In this document: positions 14,535-42,415 of the stretch, one piece after another
Layout of the letters: the number at the start of each line of letters is the position of its first letter
Numbering within the stretch: the stretch's first letter is position 1
NCBI RefSeq assembly: GCF_028389875.1
Contig: NC_084664.1
Location: 114,335,466 to 114,399,465 of the forward strand
Length of the DNA stretch: 64,000 bases
Reading direction: 5' to 3'
Origin: Rhea pennata
Taxonomy: Eukaryota; Chordata; Aves; Rheiformes; Rheidae
The notes under the pieces: model-generated
What the model was told of the DNA's origin: nothing
The model's input: only the letters and a program-made list of their open reading frames with translations
Databases searched by the model: none
Position numbers and translations under genes: made by a program

Positions 14535-14760
14535 GCTGATGCCCCGATCGATAAGTCCGCTTCAATGTCACAGCCGCTGGGGAATGGAAACACTCCATAT
14601 CACGGGGTGGCCTTGATAAAAGTATATTTTAAGGAGCTCGGATAAGGGAGTGAGAGCAGAGAGGGGGGGGATTGCCCAGCACGTCGCCTGCAATAACCGC
14701 TACGCTTATCAGCCTGGCCTAAACTCTCCAGCAGTTTCTAAAGTACATTAAGTTACATAA
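14535..14760. promoter_or_regulatory. Candidate upstream GATA-rich enhancer about 3 kb from the promoter
   Basis: An AT-richer island lies between CpG-rich blocks. It holds GATA cores at 14550-14555, 14614-14619, 14641-14646 and, inverted, 14705-14710, plus a TEAD-type GGAATG at 14581-14586 and an AT-rich MEF2-like stretch near 14621-14632. Chicken GATA6 is known to have heart enhancers in its 5' flank. Whether this is one of them cannot be told here. Confidence 0.45.
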
Positions 14761-16737
14761 ACACGGCTCGGAGAAGAATACACTCCATCCTGCGATAGCC
14801 ACCAAAGTGACCCCTCGCACCACGCTGCCCCGAGGCCCCGCTCCCCCCGCGGCCGCCGCCCCTGCCCCGCGGCGGCTCCCGGCGCTGCCCGGGCCCGGGG
14901 GCCGCAGCCATGGGGCCGGGCCGGGGCCTTCCCCGGTGCAAAACCGTGGGGTTTGCACAGACCGAGGAGAAGGAGCGCCCGCACACAGGTTTCCTCCAAA
15001 TCTCTTCTGGGCGTTAGACGCGCCCAGATGGGGAAATTTCCCTCAATGGGACACAACCCCCTTTTTCAGGGTTCGTAATCCCCCCTTCCTTCTCTGTTTG
15101 ACCGCAACGAGCAAGGAGCAACGGTTACGACGTTGTAGGAAGCGTGGGTTAACCGTGCCGAGCGGCGCCTCGCAGCAGCAGCGCCCCGCCGCCCGGCCGC
15201 AGCCCTCCGCACCCCGCTGCGCGGGCGCTCACCCCTGCGCGGCGCAGGAGACCTCCGGGAGCATCGCGGAGCCCCGCAGGCTCCGCCGCCCGCCGCCCCC
15301 CGCCCTGCCCCGCGAGCGCCCGTTTTGCCCCCGAGTCAAAGTTACGTCAGAAGTGTGAGTTTGGGGAAGGGAGTGACGTCATTAGAAGGTAGCCGTTGGA
15401 GGCTACACGGTGCGGGAGCACACCTGAAGCGAGAAGGAGCAAGGCTAGAGAGGAAAAGGTCGCTTCGAAATGGTTTTCCACGCTGGTCCCAGTTCAAGCA
15501 AGGTTTTCTTATCGGGTCTATTGGAGGAAATAAAACGAAGCTTGTAGTCTGGTCATAAAACAAACACGCTAATCAGCGGTGAGAAAAAGAAAAAAAAAAA
15601 AAGAAAAAAAGAAAAGAGGTGCCTGGAGTGCAAATTACAGGTCACTTTGGAGCCGCGGCAAGAGGCGTCGGCCAGGCCAGGGTGCCTAACCTTCCTCCCG
15701 GCCATCCTCACCTCTCGGGCACACGCCCGCCCGCCGCTCCCGGGGCGGGAGAGCAGCCGCCGCCGCCGGGGAGGGCGCGGAGCTCCTCCGGTCCCGGCCC
15801 GCGCTCTCCGCGGGGCTGGGGCGACCTTGGGCCAAATGCACACGACCCCCTTCCCCCCTTCTTCCCCCCCACCCCGCGGTCCGAGCGAGCAAAGTCTGCG
15901 GTGACACGTCTGCCGCTGGAAACCGCCGCACCGCTCGCGTTAGAGCCGCCCGAATCTCCCCTTGCGCACGCCCCAAGGACTCTCAGGTTTAGCCCGGCGA
16001 GGGGCAGCTGAAAGACTTAAACGAAATGTGAAGTTTACAGCCGATATTTCGACGCATTTCAACGGAGAAATTTCTTAGAATAGCAGCCAAGTGGGAAAGA
16101 AGCGGCGTTTGCGAAATAGCATTACACCGCGGCTTTCCCCGCTCCCGTCGCGCTTTTGCAGATACAATCTCGAAAAAAAAAATGTTTTAAGTTACAAAAT
16201 CGGATCGGAAGAAACTCAGTGAGTTTCAAGACAACGAACGAATCACTGCCCTCTCCTATAGCTTGCAAATGTTCTCTTCTATTTAATATTATACCATCAA
16301 CACACATCTAAATTTTTCTAAAAAGAAGAAAATCATTTCAATCTGACAAAGTCACAAAAAGAACAATGTTATTTAAACAGTACTGAGAAGAAAGACGTAT
16401 CGCCTTGAATTATATAATTCAAAAGAGAAACAGTTTCTTGCATATCTGGTCATTTTTTTTCCTGCCGCGACATAGCACGAAATTAGCCCGTCCGAGAAAA
16501 CGCGGAGGTCGGGAGAGGTTCACCCGCGCAGGCAAAAGCAGACGCTTACAGGCGGCGTTTTACAACCTCCCCGGTGCTGCAAACGCCTCGCCTCCCGTTC
16601 ACCTTGCCTTGGAAGAGTCGCTCGGAGCCCGCGAGCAGCCCGGCGGCTTGGGAGCCGCGTGTGCCGGGGGGCAGCGCGGCCGGCTGCGGGGAGCCCGGCT
16701 CCGCTCTAGCCCAGCCCTTGCCGCGGAGGACTCTTTC

Positions 16738-16853
16738 TGTACAAACTGATGATGACAGATATCCAGCTGATAACCCCTGGTGAACGAAGTTATTTTAATT
16801 TCCAGTCACTTTCCTGCTAAGTACCGTATCAGTTTGTACACAGCTGAGATAAG
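16738..16853. promoter_or_regulatory. Candidate enhancer: paired E-box/GATA composites with a 13-bp inverted repeat
   Basis: Exact inverted-repeat arms lie at 16738-16750 and 16828-16840. CAGCTG fused to GATAA lies at 16764-16773, and CAGCTG followed directly by AGATAAG at 16841-16853, abutting the second arm. A TALE-type TGACAG lies at 16753-16758. The block is AT-richer than its surroundings and sits about 0.9 kb upstream of the proposed start. The motif grammar suggests GATA plus bHLH input. Function is inferred. Confidence 0.5.
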
Positions 16854-17263
16854 AGGACGGGGTGTGTGTGGTTGGGGGGTGGGGGGGAGAGGTGGGATGA
16901 AAAAGAGAAGAATAAGAAAGAAATGGAGAAAAAAAATGCCTACCCGCCTGCTGCTGGGCTGGACTCATCCTAGAGCTTGCTTTGGCTTCACCTAATGATT
17001 GGGACAACTCAAGGAGGAGCCACTTATTTTTCCTCTTTTTTTATTTTTTTTTTTACCCCCAGATAGCTCTGATTTAACGAGGAAAAAAATAAAGAGACGG
17101 GGGGGTGGGGGAAGAGGAGGCCATTCACTTTATTTTTGAAGGCGAAAGCAAGGCACGAGAGAGGCCGCCGCGCTGCGAGGCCGAGAGGTGCGAGTGGCGG
17201 GGCAGCACCCGCCTGGGGGCGGCGGGATAAATATTCAAGAAGGTGAATATTCCCTCCAGTCTA

Positions 17264-17266
<3 letters not shown>

Positions 17267-17299
<33 letters not shown>
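17267..17299. repeat. A33 homopolymer near the promoter
   Basis: An uninterrupted A run about 330 bp upstream of the CCAAT box. Just before it is a 7-bp inverted repeat (AATATTC at 17230-17236 and GAATATT at 17245-17251). Rigid poly-A tracts tend to exclude nucleosomes. A promoter role is inference. Confidence 0.9.
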
Positions 17300-17301
<2 letters not shown>

Positions 17302-17565
17302 GAAGAAAGCACTCTGCTCCGACCGAGCTCGAGGCGAACTGTGCACGAATATGGGGGGCGGGAGAGAGAGAAATATGGGCATCTCGGAGGGCGACCGCCT
17401 CGCTCTTCCCCCCTGCCCCCGAAAAGTGGGTCTGGTGGCCGCCTGCTCCCCGGCGCCCTGCGGTGTGTGTGTCCCCGTCCCTCCACCTCCCCCCGGGTGC
17501 GCACCCCCGCCGCGCCCGCCCCCGCCGCGCCGCGGCCGGCTCGCCGCCGGGACTGGCACCCCTGC

Positions 17566-17800
17566 GGAGCTCCGTGTTTGCTTAGGGCTCGCCGAGCCCA
17601 ATCAGGGCCGGCTGCCTGCAGTTTTCCGGCCCGGCTGCGAGAGGCGCCTCCTCTCTCCTTTTTATACATGAGCCGCCCGCAGTAGCCGCTGGACTCGCCT
17701 TCGCCGCGCTCCCCCTCTCCACTGGATTAAAGCCTGCGGCGACCCAGCGCGACCGGCCCGATGCGGGGAGCTGGCAGGAGGTTTGGCCCGTCACTTCTTA
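17566..17800 (+). promoter_or_regulatory. GATA6: Probable GATA6 core promoter and start of non-coding exon 1
   Basis: A CCAATCAG box starts at 17598 and a TATA-like TTTTTATAC starts at about 17659, roughly 60 bp downstream. This spacing would place transcription start near 17,690. The stretch from 'gtttgcttagggctcg' to 'ctctcctttttata' resembles, from memory, the 5' end of the human GATA6 mRNA, which supports this as the main promoter. The downstream exon 1 must splice to exon 2 at 19224. I could not choose a donor: gtgggc (18103), gtgagt (18239) and gtggga (18831) are all possible. Human and mouse GATA6 use two alternative first exons, so more than one donor may be real. Confidence 0.65.
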
Positions 17801-17962
17801 TTTTCCCCCGCGATTTCGCTGCTTTTGTTTTTTCTCTTCCTTCTGCTTCTGCCTCTCCGCCCCGGCTGCTCTAGGAGGAAATCAGCGCGGCGGCGGCTGC
17901 GCTTCGCCGGGGGAGCCCGGGGAGTCTCTGCGGGCAAACATCCGATCCCTTCGCCTGCAGCC

Positions 17963-18091
17963 TTATCTGCGGCAGCCTTATCTCCCGGTTATCTCGCAGG
18001 AGGGAGAGACGCCTTTCGTGGCTATCTGCGAGGGGCTGCGTGTGCGCGCTGCGTGTGCGCGCTGGCGTTATTAATACGCGTGTGGTTATCT
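17963..18091 (-). promoter_or_regulatory. Cluster of five same-strand GATA sites downstream of the core promoter
   Basis: Five WGATAR motifs, read on the minus strand as AGATAA or AGATAG, occur at 17963-17968, 17978-17983, 17989-17994, 18022-18027 and 18086-18091. All have the same orientation within 129 bp. They lie in GC-rich DNA, where the AT-containing motif should be rare. They fall about 270-400 bp downstream of the proposed start, in exon 1 or its flank. GATA-factor auto-regulation is the natural reading, but no binding data are visible in sequence. Confidence 0.6.
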
Positions 18092-18213
18092 CGAGAGCCC
18101 CGAGGTGGGCTCGGAGAGGGAGAGGAAACTCTCGCCGCCCGCTTCTCTCGCTGTCACTCCTCTGCGTCCCCTTTCGCTTTCAGCCGCCTCTCGCAGCGGC
18201 TTGGCCCCGGGGC

Positions 18214-18270
18214 CGTGTGTGCGCGCGTGTGTGCGCGCGTGTGAGTGTGCGTGCGCGCGTGTGGCTGTGC
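18214..18270. repeat. Alternating purine-pyrimidine (GT/GC) tract
   Basis: Nearly uninterrupted alternation of G with T or C, with occasional breaks, suited to Z-DNA. A shorter related duplication (tgcgtgtgcgcgc) lies just upstream at about 18,038-18,064. Both fall in the presumed 5' transcribed region of GATA6. Confidence 0.8.
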
Positions 18271-19160
18271 GCGCCGGGCCTCTCCCGCGGGCGGCTCCGG
18301 GATGCGGCCGCTCTGCGCGGGGGCGCCGGCGCTGGCTGCCGCCCCGCAGAAATGAGCTCGGGCCTTGGGGCAGCCCTCGGCGGGGGCTGCCGGCTGGTCC
18401 CGGCCCCTGCGGCAGGCACAGCTCCCCCCCCGGCCCGGCCCCGGCCCCGCCGCGCACACGTCGGGGCCCGGCCCCGGCGCATCTCCTCGGCTCGCGAGTG
18501 CCTTTCCCTCCTCCTCTTCCTCCCCCTCCTTTCCGTGACCTTGGGCTGGAAACAAGCAAACAAGCGAGGCGATGCGCGGAAAAGGGAACATCTCTCTCTC
18601 CGGAGAAGTAACCTTAAAGGGATCGCCTTACTAATTGTTTTCGGGGTGGAACCGAGTTAAATGACTCGTGAATAGTAATAATAATAACAATAACGATACA
18701 ACTAAGGAAGGGGCTTTGGCGGAGAGCACAGCCAAATGCCCCTCGCTGCCGCTTGCTCCCTGCCTGCCCGCGGCCTCCCGCCCGCCTTCCCCCGGCGTGC
18801 TTCATTTCAAAAGCTGCAGCCGAAGATAAGGTGGGAAAGGGGAAAAGTGCGGCGCGGCGCAGGGAGCGGGGGAGGCGCGGAGCCCCCGCGGGACGGCGCG
18901 GCGGGGCAGGCCCGGGGGGGGCCCGGCCGTGTTGACCTGCGGTGCCTGATCCTATCCCGCCGGGGCGAGGGACAACAGCGCCGAGGCGACATGACTGATT
19001 AGGCGTTCAGAGGGTGCAGATAAGCCCTGATGAATCTCATTAAAGGAGGGAGACTCGCTGTCCTGTTTGCTAACTTTGTTGTTATTATTTCCCCCCTCCC
19101 TTCTCTGCCCTGCTCTTTTGTGTCCTCCCTCCCCGCCCTGGCCTGCGGACCCCTCTTCCA

Positions 19161-19192
19161 CTCCTCCTCCTCCTCCTCCTCCTCCTCCTCTC
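19161..19192 (+). repeat. (TCC)n microsatellite in the exon 2 polypyrimidine tract
   Basis: About ten TCC triplets, part of the long pyrimidine tract that precedes the acceptor at 19221-19223. Length variation here would alter the acceptor's pyrimidine tract. Confidence 0.9.
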
Positions 19193-19242
19193 CCCCTCCT
19201 CCCGCTAACCCATCCACACCCAGCGGCTAGAAGGGGACCTGG

Positions 19243-37296
<18,054 letters not shown>

Positions 37297-37562
37297 TTCG
37301 GCGCGGACGAAGCTGGCCACCAGCGTGGCGCGGCGGCCCGCAGGCGCCCGCGCGCGGTGGCTCTGGCGGAGCGGCCCCGGCGGCAGCGAGCGTGCCGGCA
37401 AAGACCATTCCCTTCGCACCGTTTCTGTGCCTTGGCGGCAGAGGTGTTTTCTCCACCCCTAAAAGAGGCTCCGCCGAAGCATCCGGTTCCTCATCTATGC
37501 AAGAAAAAGATATAGGGAAAGCAAACACCCACTGGGAGACAGCTAATGCAGCCATACACACT

Positions 37563-37610
37563 CAAAAAAAAAAAAAGAAAAAAAAAAGAAAAAAAAGAAA
37601 AAAGAAGAGA
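37563..37610 (+). repeat. A-rich tract in GATA6 3' UTR
   Basis: Runs of 6-12 A separated by single G residues, about 270 bp after the stop codon. In an mRNA this could bind poly(A)-binding protein and could cause internal oligo-dT priming in cDNA libraries. Confidence 0.85.
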
Positions 37611-38129
37611 GAAACCTAGACCTATTGATAGATTCCAGAAATACATCCTCAACTTACCCAGCAGTGCTGCCTTTCTGATTGTACATTTGTTTTCACTCTC
37701 TCACCACCTTCTCCTCCAAGGACCTGACTGCAGCGGTCAGTGTTGGGGAGGGGGCAGCAGAGGCTTTAATTCCTAGAGACAGTGAGATGCGTTTGAAAGA
37801 GCATCCGAAGTGTCTACTGCTTGAGCCAGTGCAGACGTCTCGAACTGAACGTCCGGTGCCTTCACCCTGTACGGTGCCTGCCATCTCCAGCGCGCCAGCA
37901 TTGCCCTGCACTTCTGCATCAGTGCCCAAAGATGCCTCTGGAGGAAACCCAATGTTTGGTACAAGTCTCACAAGGTTGAGCTGGTTAAGGAGATGCTGTT
38001 GTTGTTGTTGTTTAAAATATTTACTCACTTTGCAAGACTGCATTATAACTTTTGAAGTACACTGTGACTGAGGTTTCTGAAAGTTCATATTTTGTGGCTG
38101 AACTGTATAGAGTCAGTCAGCATTTGTAA

Positions 38130-38264
38130 ACAGGGTAGCAATCAGATATTTTTCTTCCATATATACAATAATTTTTTAAAGAAGTGCAATTTGTTTTGCA
38201 GCAATCAGTGTTAAATCATTTGCATAAGATTTAACAACAGTTTTTATACGAATGAATGAATGTA
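38130..38264 (+). promoter_or_regulatory. Cluster of microRNA seed matches in the GATA6 3' UTR
   Basis: Matches are ACAGGGTA (38130-38137, miR-10 family 8-mer), GTGCAAT (38184-38190, miR-25/92/363 family 7-mer), CAGTGTTA (38206-38213, miR-141/200a 8-mer) and TGAATGTA (38257-38264, miR-181 family 8-mer). miR-10 and miR-181 have been reported to target mammalian GATA6. Use in this species is inferred. Confidence 0.5.
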
Positions 38265-38544
38265 AACATTTTAACTTAATGGTACGTAAATAATTTAAAA
38301 GAAAAACTTAACTAGGCATCCTTAGGCTTTTTAGCGCAACAAACCCCATCCACTTTCTGTATTTCCAGTTGTTAAAGCAAGAGTTTCAAAGAACAAGCCT
38401 TCTCTCAGGAAAATTGCCCTGACATGTGCTCCTAAGTTTTGTACAAAAATGCAAATGCATCCCCAGGCTTTTTTTTGCCATTGAATAAGTATGTGCTGGA
38501 AAGAAACAAATTGCAATGAAACTTTACTACCTAACTCATACATA

Positions 38545-38552
38545 TGTAAATA
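38545..38552 (+). promoter_or_regulatory. Pumilio recognition element in 3' UTR
   Basis: TGTAAATA matches the UGUANAUA consensus bound by PUM proteins, which repress or destabilise mRNAs. It lies 135 bp upstream of the polyadenylation signal. One site only. Confidence 0.4.
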
Positions 38553-38686
38553 CTCCATAAGATATTTAGGCATCTTTAAAATTTAGGATGCAATCTGTAT
38601 AGTGTGACTGATGCATAGGTAGGTTGGTTTCCATTTTTTTTTTTAATGGGATGTCATTTGGAAAGTTGTTTCATCAGAGCTTTACA

Positions 38687-38692
38687 AATAAA
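38687..38692 (+). terminator. GATA6: GATA6 polyadenylation signal AATAAA
   Basis: AATAAA in 'acaaataaaaggg', followed within 10 bp by a T-rich tract (38,701-38,716) that serves as downstream element. It is the only canonical AATAAA noticed between the stop codon and this point. Cleavage is expected at about 38,702-38,722. Confidence 0.75.
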
Positions 38693-38719
38693 AGGGTATC
38701 TTTTTTTTTTTTTTTCTGT

Positions 38720-41700
38720 ACACCCTGCCTTCTCCTTTGTCTCAAATGCACTTGTTAAAGTATATTAAAAGCTATAGAAGTATACCTGATCCAGGCAGCA
38801 TGCCTGATGGCTGCAATGAAGTTCTCAAGTGGAAATGTCCACTCTAGCTAGGCAAGTCTGTACTGTGCATGACATTTCTGTATCTCCCCCTTTGTGATGC
38901 CTTCTGCCAGTGTGTAAAAATCGGGTCCCATACCTACCAACACAAGCTTCTCACTAGCACACCAGAGGTTTTTCTGATGAAAGCTTGGGAAACAGATCCT
39001 GCACTTTTTGTGGACTTCTGTAATTTTCTGTAATTTTCCTTGGCCTTTACACCATAGCTAAAGGTCTTATGTGTGTAAAAGACCTGCTGCCACCCGCTGC
39101 AGATCTGGCTGCCCGAAACCAAATGGTGTGGCAGAGCCATGGTGTGCATACTGGCAAAATGCAAAGGGCAGCAAAAACTGAAGGTACAGCTGCTAAAAAA
39201 GGGAAGGTGTAAATGTCTAGCAAGCTGAGGGAGTGGAAAAGCTCTTGCTGGCTCTGAGGACCAGGCCTCCACATTGCTTTGCTGACCGGAGAAAGACATA
39301 ACACTTTGTGTGATTTCCAGCCACGTCGGCGGCTCTGTTGGACTGGGAAGCTGGGACGCAGTTGTGGAGTGACCGCAGCCATGTCTCTTCGCTTCTCCAA
39401 CCCAGACTTTCATTTGGCGTGAATCAGGATAGCTCCTTTGCCTGCAGTGAAGCTATGCTGATTTGCACCAGCTGAGAATCTGCTTATATATTTTACAGCT
39501 TGTAAAACTGAGAGAGTTGTGGCCACCTCCTCGCACCACGGGGGCACTAGGGGGATTGAGGGGTGGATGTGGGGTCCAGTCAAGCCTCACACGAATGGTG
39601 TCTGCTCGTCCAGACTTGGTGCTGGGCCATCTCACGTCCTTGCCCTCTGGGTTTTTTGGGGCCACGTTCCTGAGCCCTTGGGGGCCATGTGGGCTTGGCT
39701 CTGGTGATCCACAACCATAAAGCCATGTCCAAGCCCAAGAGGGCTGCATGTTTTGGAGCTGTGTTGTTTGAGGTTATCCTTGAACTGGAGTTTTAGATCA
39801 GAGTGTCCCAGTTTTGGGGCTGTTGGCCCAACAGAGAAAGGCAGCCAGGTGCTGACACCGTGGCCAACAGCCTGTGGAAGGCCACGTGACCTTGACACAC
39901 TATGGCACAACAGAAAAAGGCTCCCTCCTAGGTCTCAGCACCACCTTAACCTAGGGCCTAACTTCTGGTGGTTCTTGCAGGTACTGAGTCTTGGAGGACA
40001 TAAAAAGATGCTCTAAGTAAAAGGAATCTTCTTGGGTCTGAGGCTGAAAAAGTTCTTTTAGGTGATATCAGAAAAAAAAAACTTTCACAGAGAAGGTGTT
40101 CCCTATTAATTCTTATCAGCAAAAACATCAAGGATGAAATAGTTTGCCTCCTTGGACCAGAAGCAGGGCTAAATCAAGTTTTTATCCCTCTACAAGATGT
40201 AAGAGGTGCAATAACATGTTGCTTTATTATATAGATGCCAAGGAGCTCAAAGACAGGTTCTGTGTTATCAAATGATTTTTGCATAGAAAAATGTTTATAA
40301 AGACAGCATCTTCCTCTTTACCAGCACTGCTCTCCAAGCGTGCTGAATGCCAGAGCTACAACTGCTCGACAAAATAAAGGTTTCTCTTTTTTTAATTGCG
40401 TCTTTTAGTCCTGCTGAGCCGGCACAGCTCTGGGTGTGTGAGCTGGACTTTGCTCTGGCTCATACATCATCAATAGCGCTGATACTGATAGACAGCCCAG
40501 CCAGATGTTTTCCTTACTTAGCCCTGTTTCTCCTCAGTGACAGCCCCTGGGATGGGCTGAGGAAGAACAAAGAAAGAATTTGACTACTGGTCTAGATTAC
40601 TGGTGAGGCTGCATAAACCAGGAAGACCACAGAGTGGTTCTCCAGCACCAGAATAAAACTTCAGAGATGACATTTGCAGAACAAAGCACAAGGTTTAAAT
40701 GTCACCTTAACACCTTTTCTCTAGAAGTAACCAAAATTAAATGGTCAATGGCTCAAGGCCTCTGCTTCGGGCTCTGAGGGCAAGTAGTGTTAAAAGGCTC
40801 ACATCCACGCTGCTCAAGTGGCCCGTCAAGAACAGATTGCTCCTGGCTGTGTGCCTTACCTTGGGACCCAATCTTTGCTGGGTCACAGGGTTTTTTTTTC
40901 TTTCCTTAGTAGTGCTCCTCAACCATAATTATGTTTTTTTTCTACTCCAAGTGAATGAAAGAAGAATTGTAATCCAAAGTGGTATTTTTCAGCATGGCAT
41001 TGAGGCCTGGTGTGTATGAAGGCATCTGAAGGTGCAACAACTGCTGGGATGGGGTTGGTGAAATGTGCAAAGCAGAGACAACCGGACTTGGAGGAGACTT
41101 GGACATGTTGCCTGAAGAGAGAGGTGCCCGGCTGTTTCCAGACCCATATGTAGGTTTTTGTTACATGTGGATGATCGTAGGCCCAGCACCTGGGTGTAAA
41201 ATGAGGAGCCAAAGTAGTTGATTTGTTCTGGTGTTCTTACTGCAAAACCAGACCTTGTGCCAGTCCTGTGATGTTTTCTATATAGAACTTGGGTAATTTA
41301 CTGTCCACTCCTGCATCAAAATAATGTTACTTTTGCTTCTTTCCAAGAAAAGAAGGGATTTAGGAGATACATCCTGTCCCTATTATGAAGTTGAATTAAT
41401 TGAATGCAGGATGCAAAAACCCAAAGCAGATTTCAAGCCTTGCTGTGTGCTCAGAACTCCCAGTCTTTCTCATCCAGCTGTTCTGAACTTCATTCCTGAC
41501 AGATCCATCAGTTCCTAAATCTGTATACATTGGAAATTCCAGGCTTGTGTCAAACACACTGAATTCAGTATTAATATATAGAACAAGGGTTATTGTAGTG
41601 GGCCTGGAGAGAAGGAAATTGAGGGCTTGAGGGGCAGTTTCAAGTGGTCTCAGCTGCATGTGTTGCAAAAAGCATGAGGTCTTTGCTATGTGTTTAGAAT

Positions 41701-41890
41701 GTGTTTTGGAATCACTTCTTACTCTCTTTCCTCAAAGATATCTGATAAAGGGATTGTATGTGGGAGAGCAGAGTAGGATTTAGGTGCCCGAGGTGGACAT
41801 GCAATCAAATAAGAGCTACCGGATCACTATGGTAATCAAAAGTGCTAATGTACTCCTTCGACAAATAAACAGGAAAAAAGTGAGTAGGGG
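38720..41890. other. Downstream flank, no gene seen
   Basis: Unique-looking sequence after the GATA6 polyadenylation site. Open frames up to about 159 codons on either strand (for example 38934-39413, minus) show no recognised domain and no supporting splice structure. No RNA gene recognised. Confidence 0.65.
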
Positions 41891-41894
41891 TAAG

Positions 41895-42415
41895 GAGGTA
41901 GTTTTACTTTGGGATGCTGCATCCAGACCTGGCATCCACAGTTGAAAAGGACATTGAAAAACTGGAGAGGGTAGGGAAAAGATCCACAGAAATGATTTAA
42001 GAACTGGGGGGAAAATGTCTGGCCTTGAGAAATTTAAATGATCGCAGTCTGTTTAAAGTATCCAGGGGAAGACTAAAAGGTGACTAGTTTAGTGAGTCTC
42101 TTCATGGGGAGAAAAATGCTAGGTACTAAAAGGCTTCTGAACTTGCAGAGAAAGACACGGCAAGGTCTAGTGGCTGGAAGGTGAAGCCAGAAAAATTCAA
42201 ATGAGAAATTAGCTTTAGCTGTAACAATGACTATAATTAGCACTGGGAGCAATGTTCAGGGAAGAGGACAGATGCTCAGTCTCCTTTGGATCAGAATGGC
42301 TGGAAGATCTGCTTTAGCCAAATAAAAGTGACCAGGTTCAGGCCTAAGTGGGTTACATCTGCTGCATTGTTTTATAGGCCAGATTATTCCATTTGGCCTG
42401 AAACTGCATTGCTTT
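41895..42415 (+). mobile_element. Degraded CR1-clade LINE fragment, 3' end, sense
   Basis: The order of phrases follows the 3' end of CR1/L3-type LINEs as I know them: 'gctgcatccagacctggcatccaca', 'ctggagagggtagggaaaagatccaca', 'gaaatgattt', 'gtggctggaaggtgaagcc', 'aattcaaatgagaaattag', 'gaagatctgctttag', and a final 'ggccagattattccatttggcctg'. It is heavily diverged with no open frame. It covers only the last half-kilobase or so of the element, as usual for 5'-truncated CR1 copies. Ends are approximate. Confidence 0.7.

Larger units (their letters stand above)
18201..19223. other. Exon 1 tail / intron 1 region
   Basis: Non-coding, GC-rich. It holds an alternating GT/GC tract (18,214-18,270), an AGATAAG GATA site at 18824-18830, a possible donor gtggga at 18831 and, from about 19,085, the long polypyrimidine tract of the exon 2 acceptor. 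The exon 1 / intron 1 boundary is not resolved. Confidence 0.5.
37297..38710 (+). other. GATA6: GATA6 3' UTR
   Basis: Runs from the TGA to just past AATAAA at 38687, about 1.4 kb. It includes an A-rich tract (37,563-37,610), a short TTG repeat (about 37,997-38,010), and an AT-rich block from 38,020 that resembles, from memory, the end of mammalian GATA6 mRNAs. Seed-type sites are listed separately. The end is inferred from the signal and has not been seen in a transcript. Confidence 0.75.

Noticed and set aside
13565..14539. 324-codon open frame on the + strand
   Set aside because: Arg/Pro/Ala-rich, crosses a T24 run and a C21 run, has overlapping long frames on the other strand and no recognisable domain. 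It follows from GC-rich composition.
18040..18660. 206-codon frame in the presumed 5' region
   Set aside because: Encoded largely by the GT/GC tract and CpG-rich DNA. No homology recognised; at most upstream-frame noise.
38255..38270. miR-30 target site around TGTAAACA
   Set aside because: The sequence is in the same sense as the microRNA, so it is not complementary on the transcribed strand.
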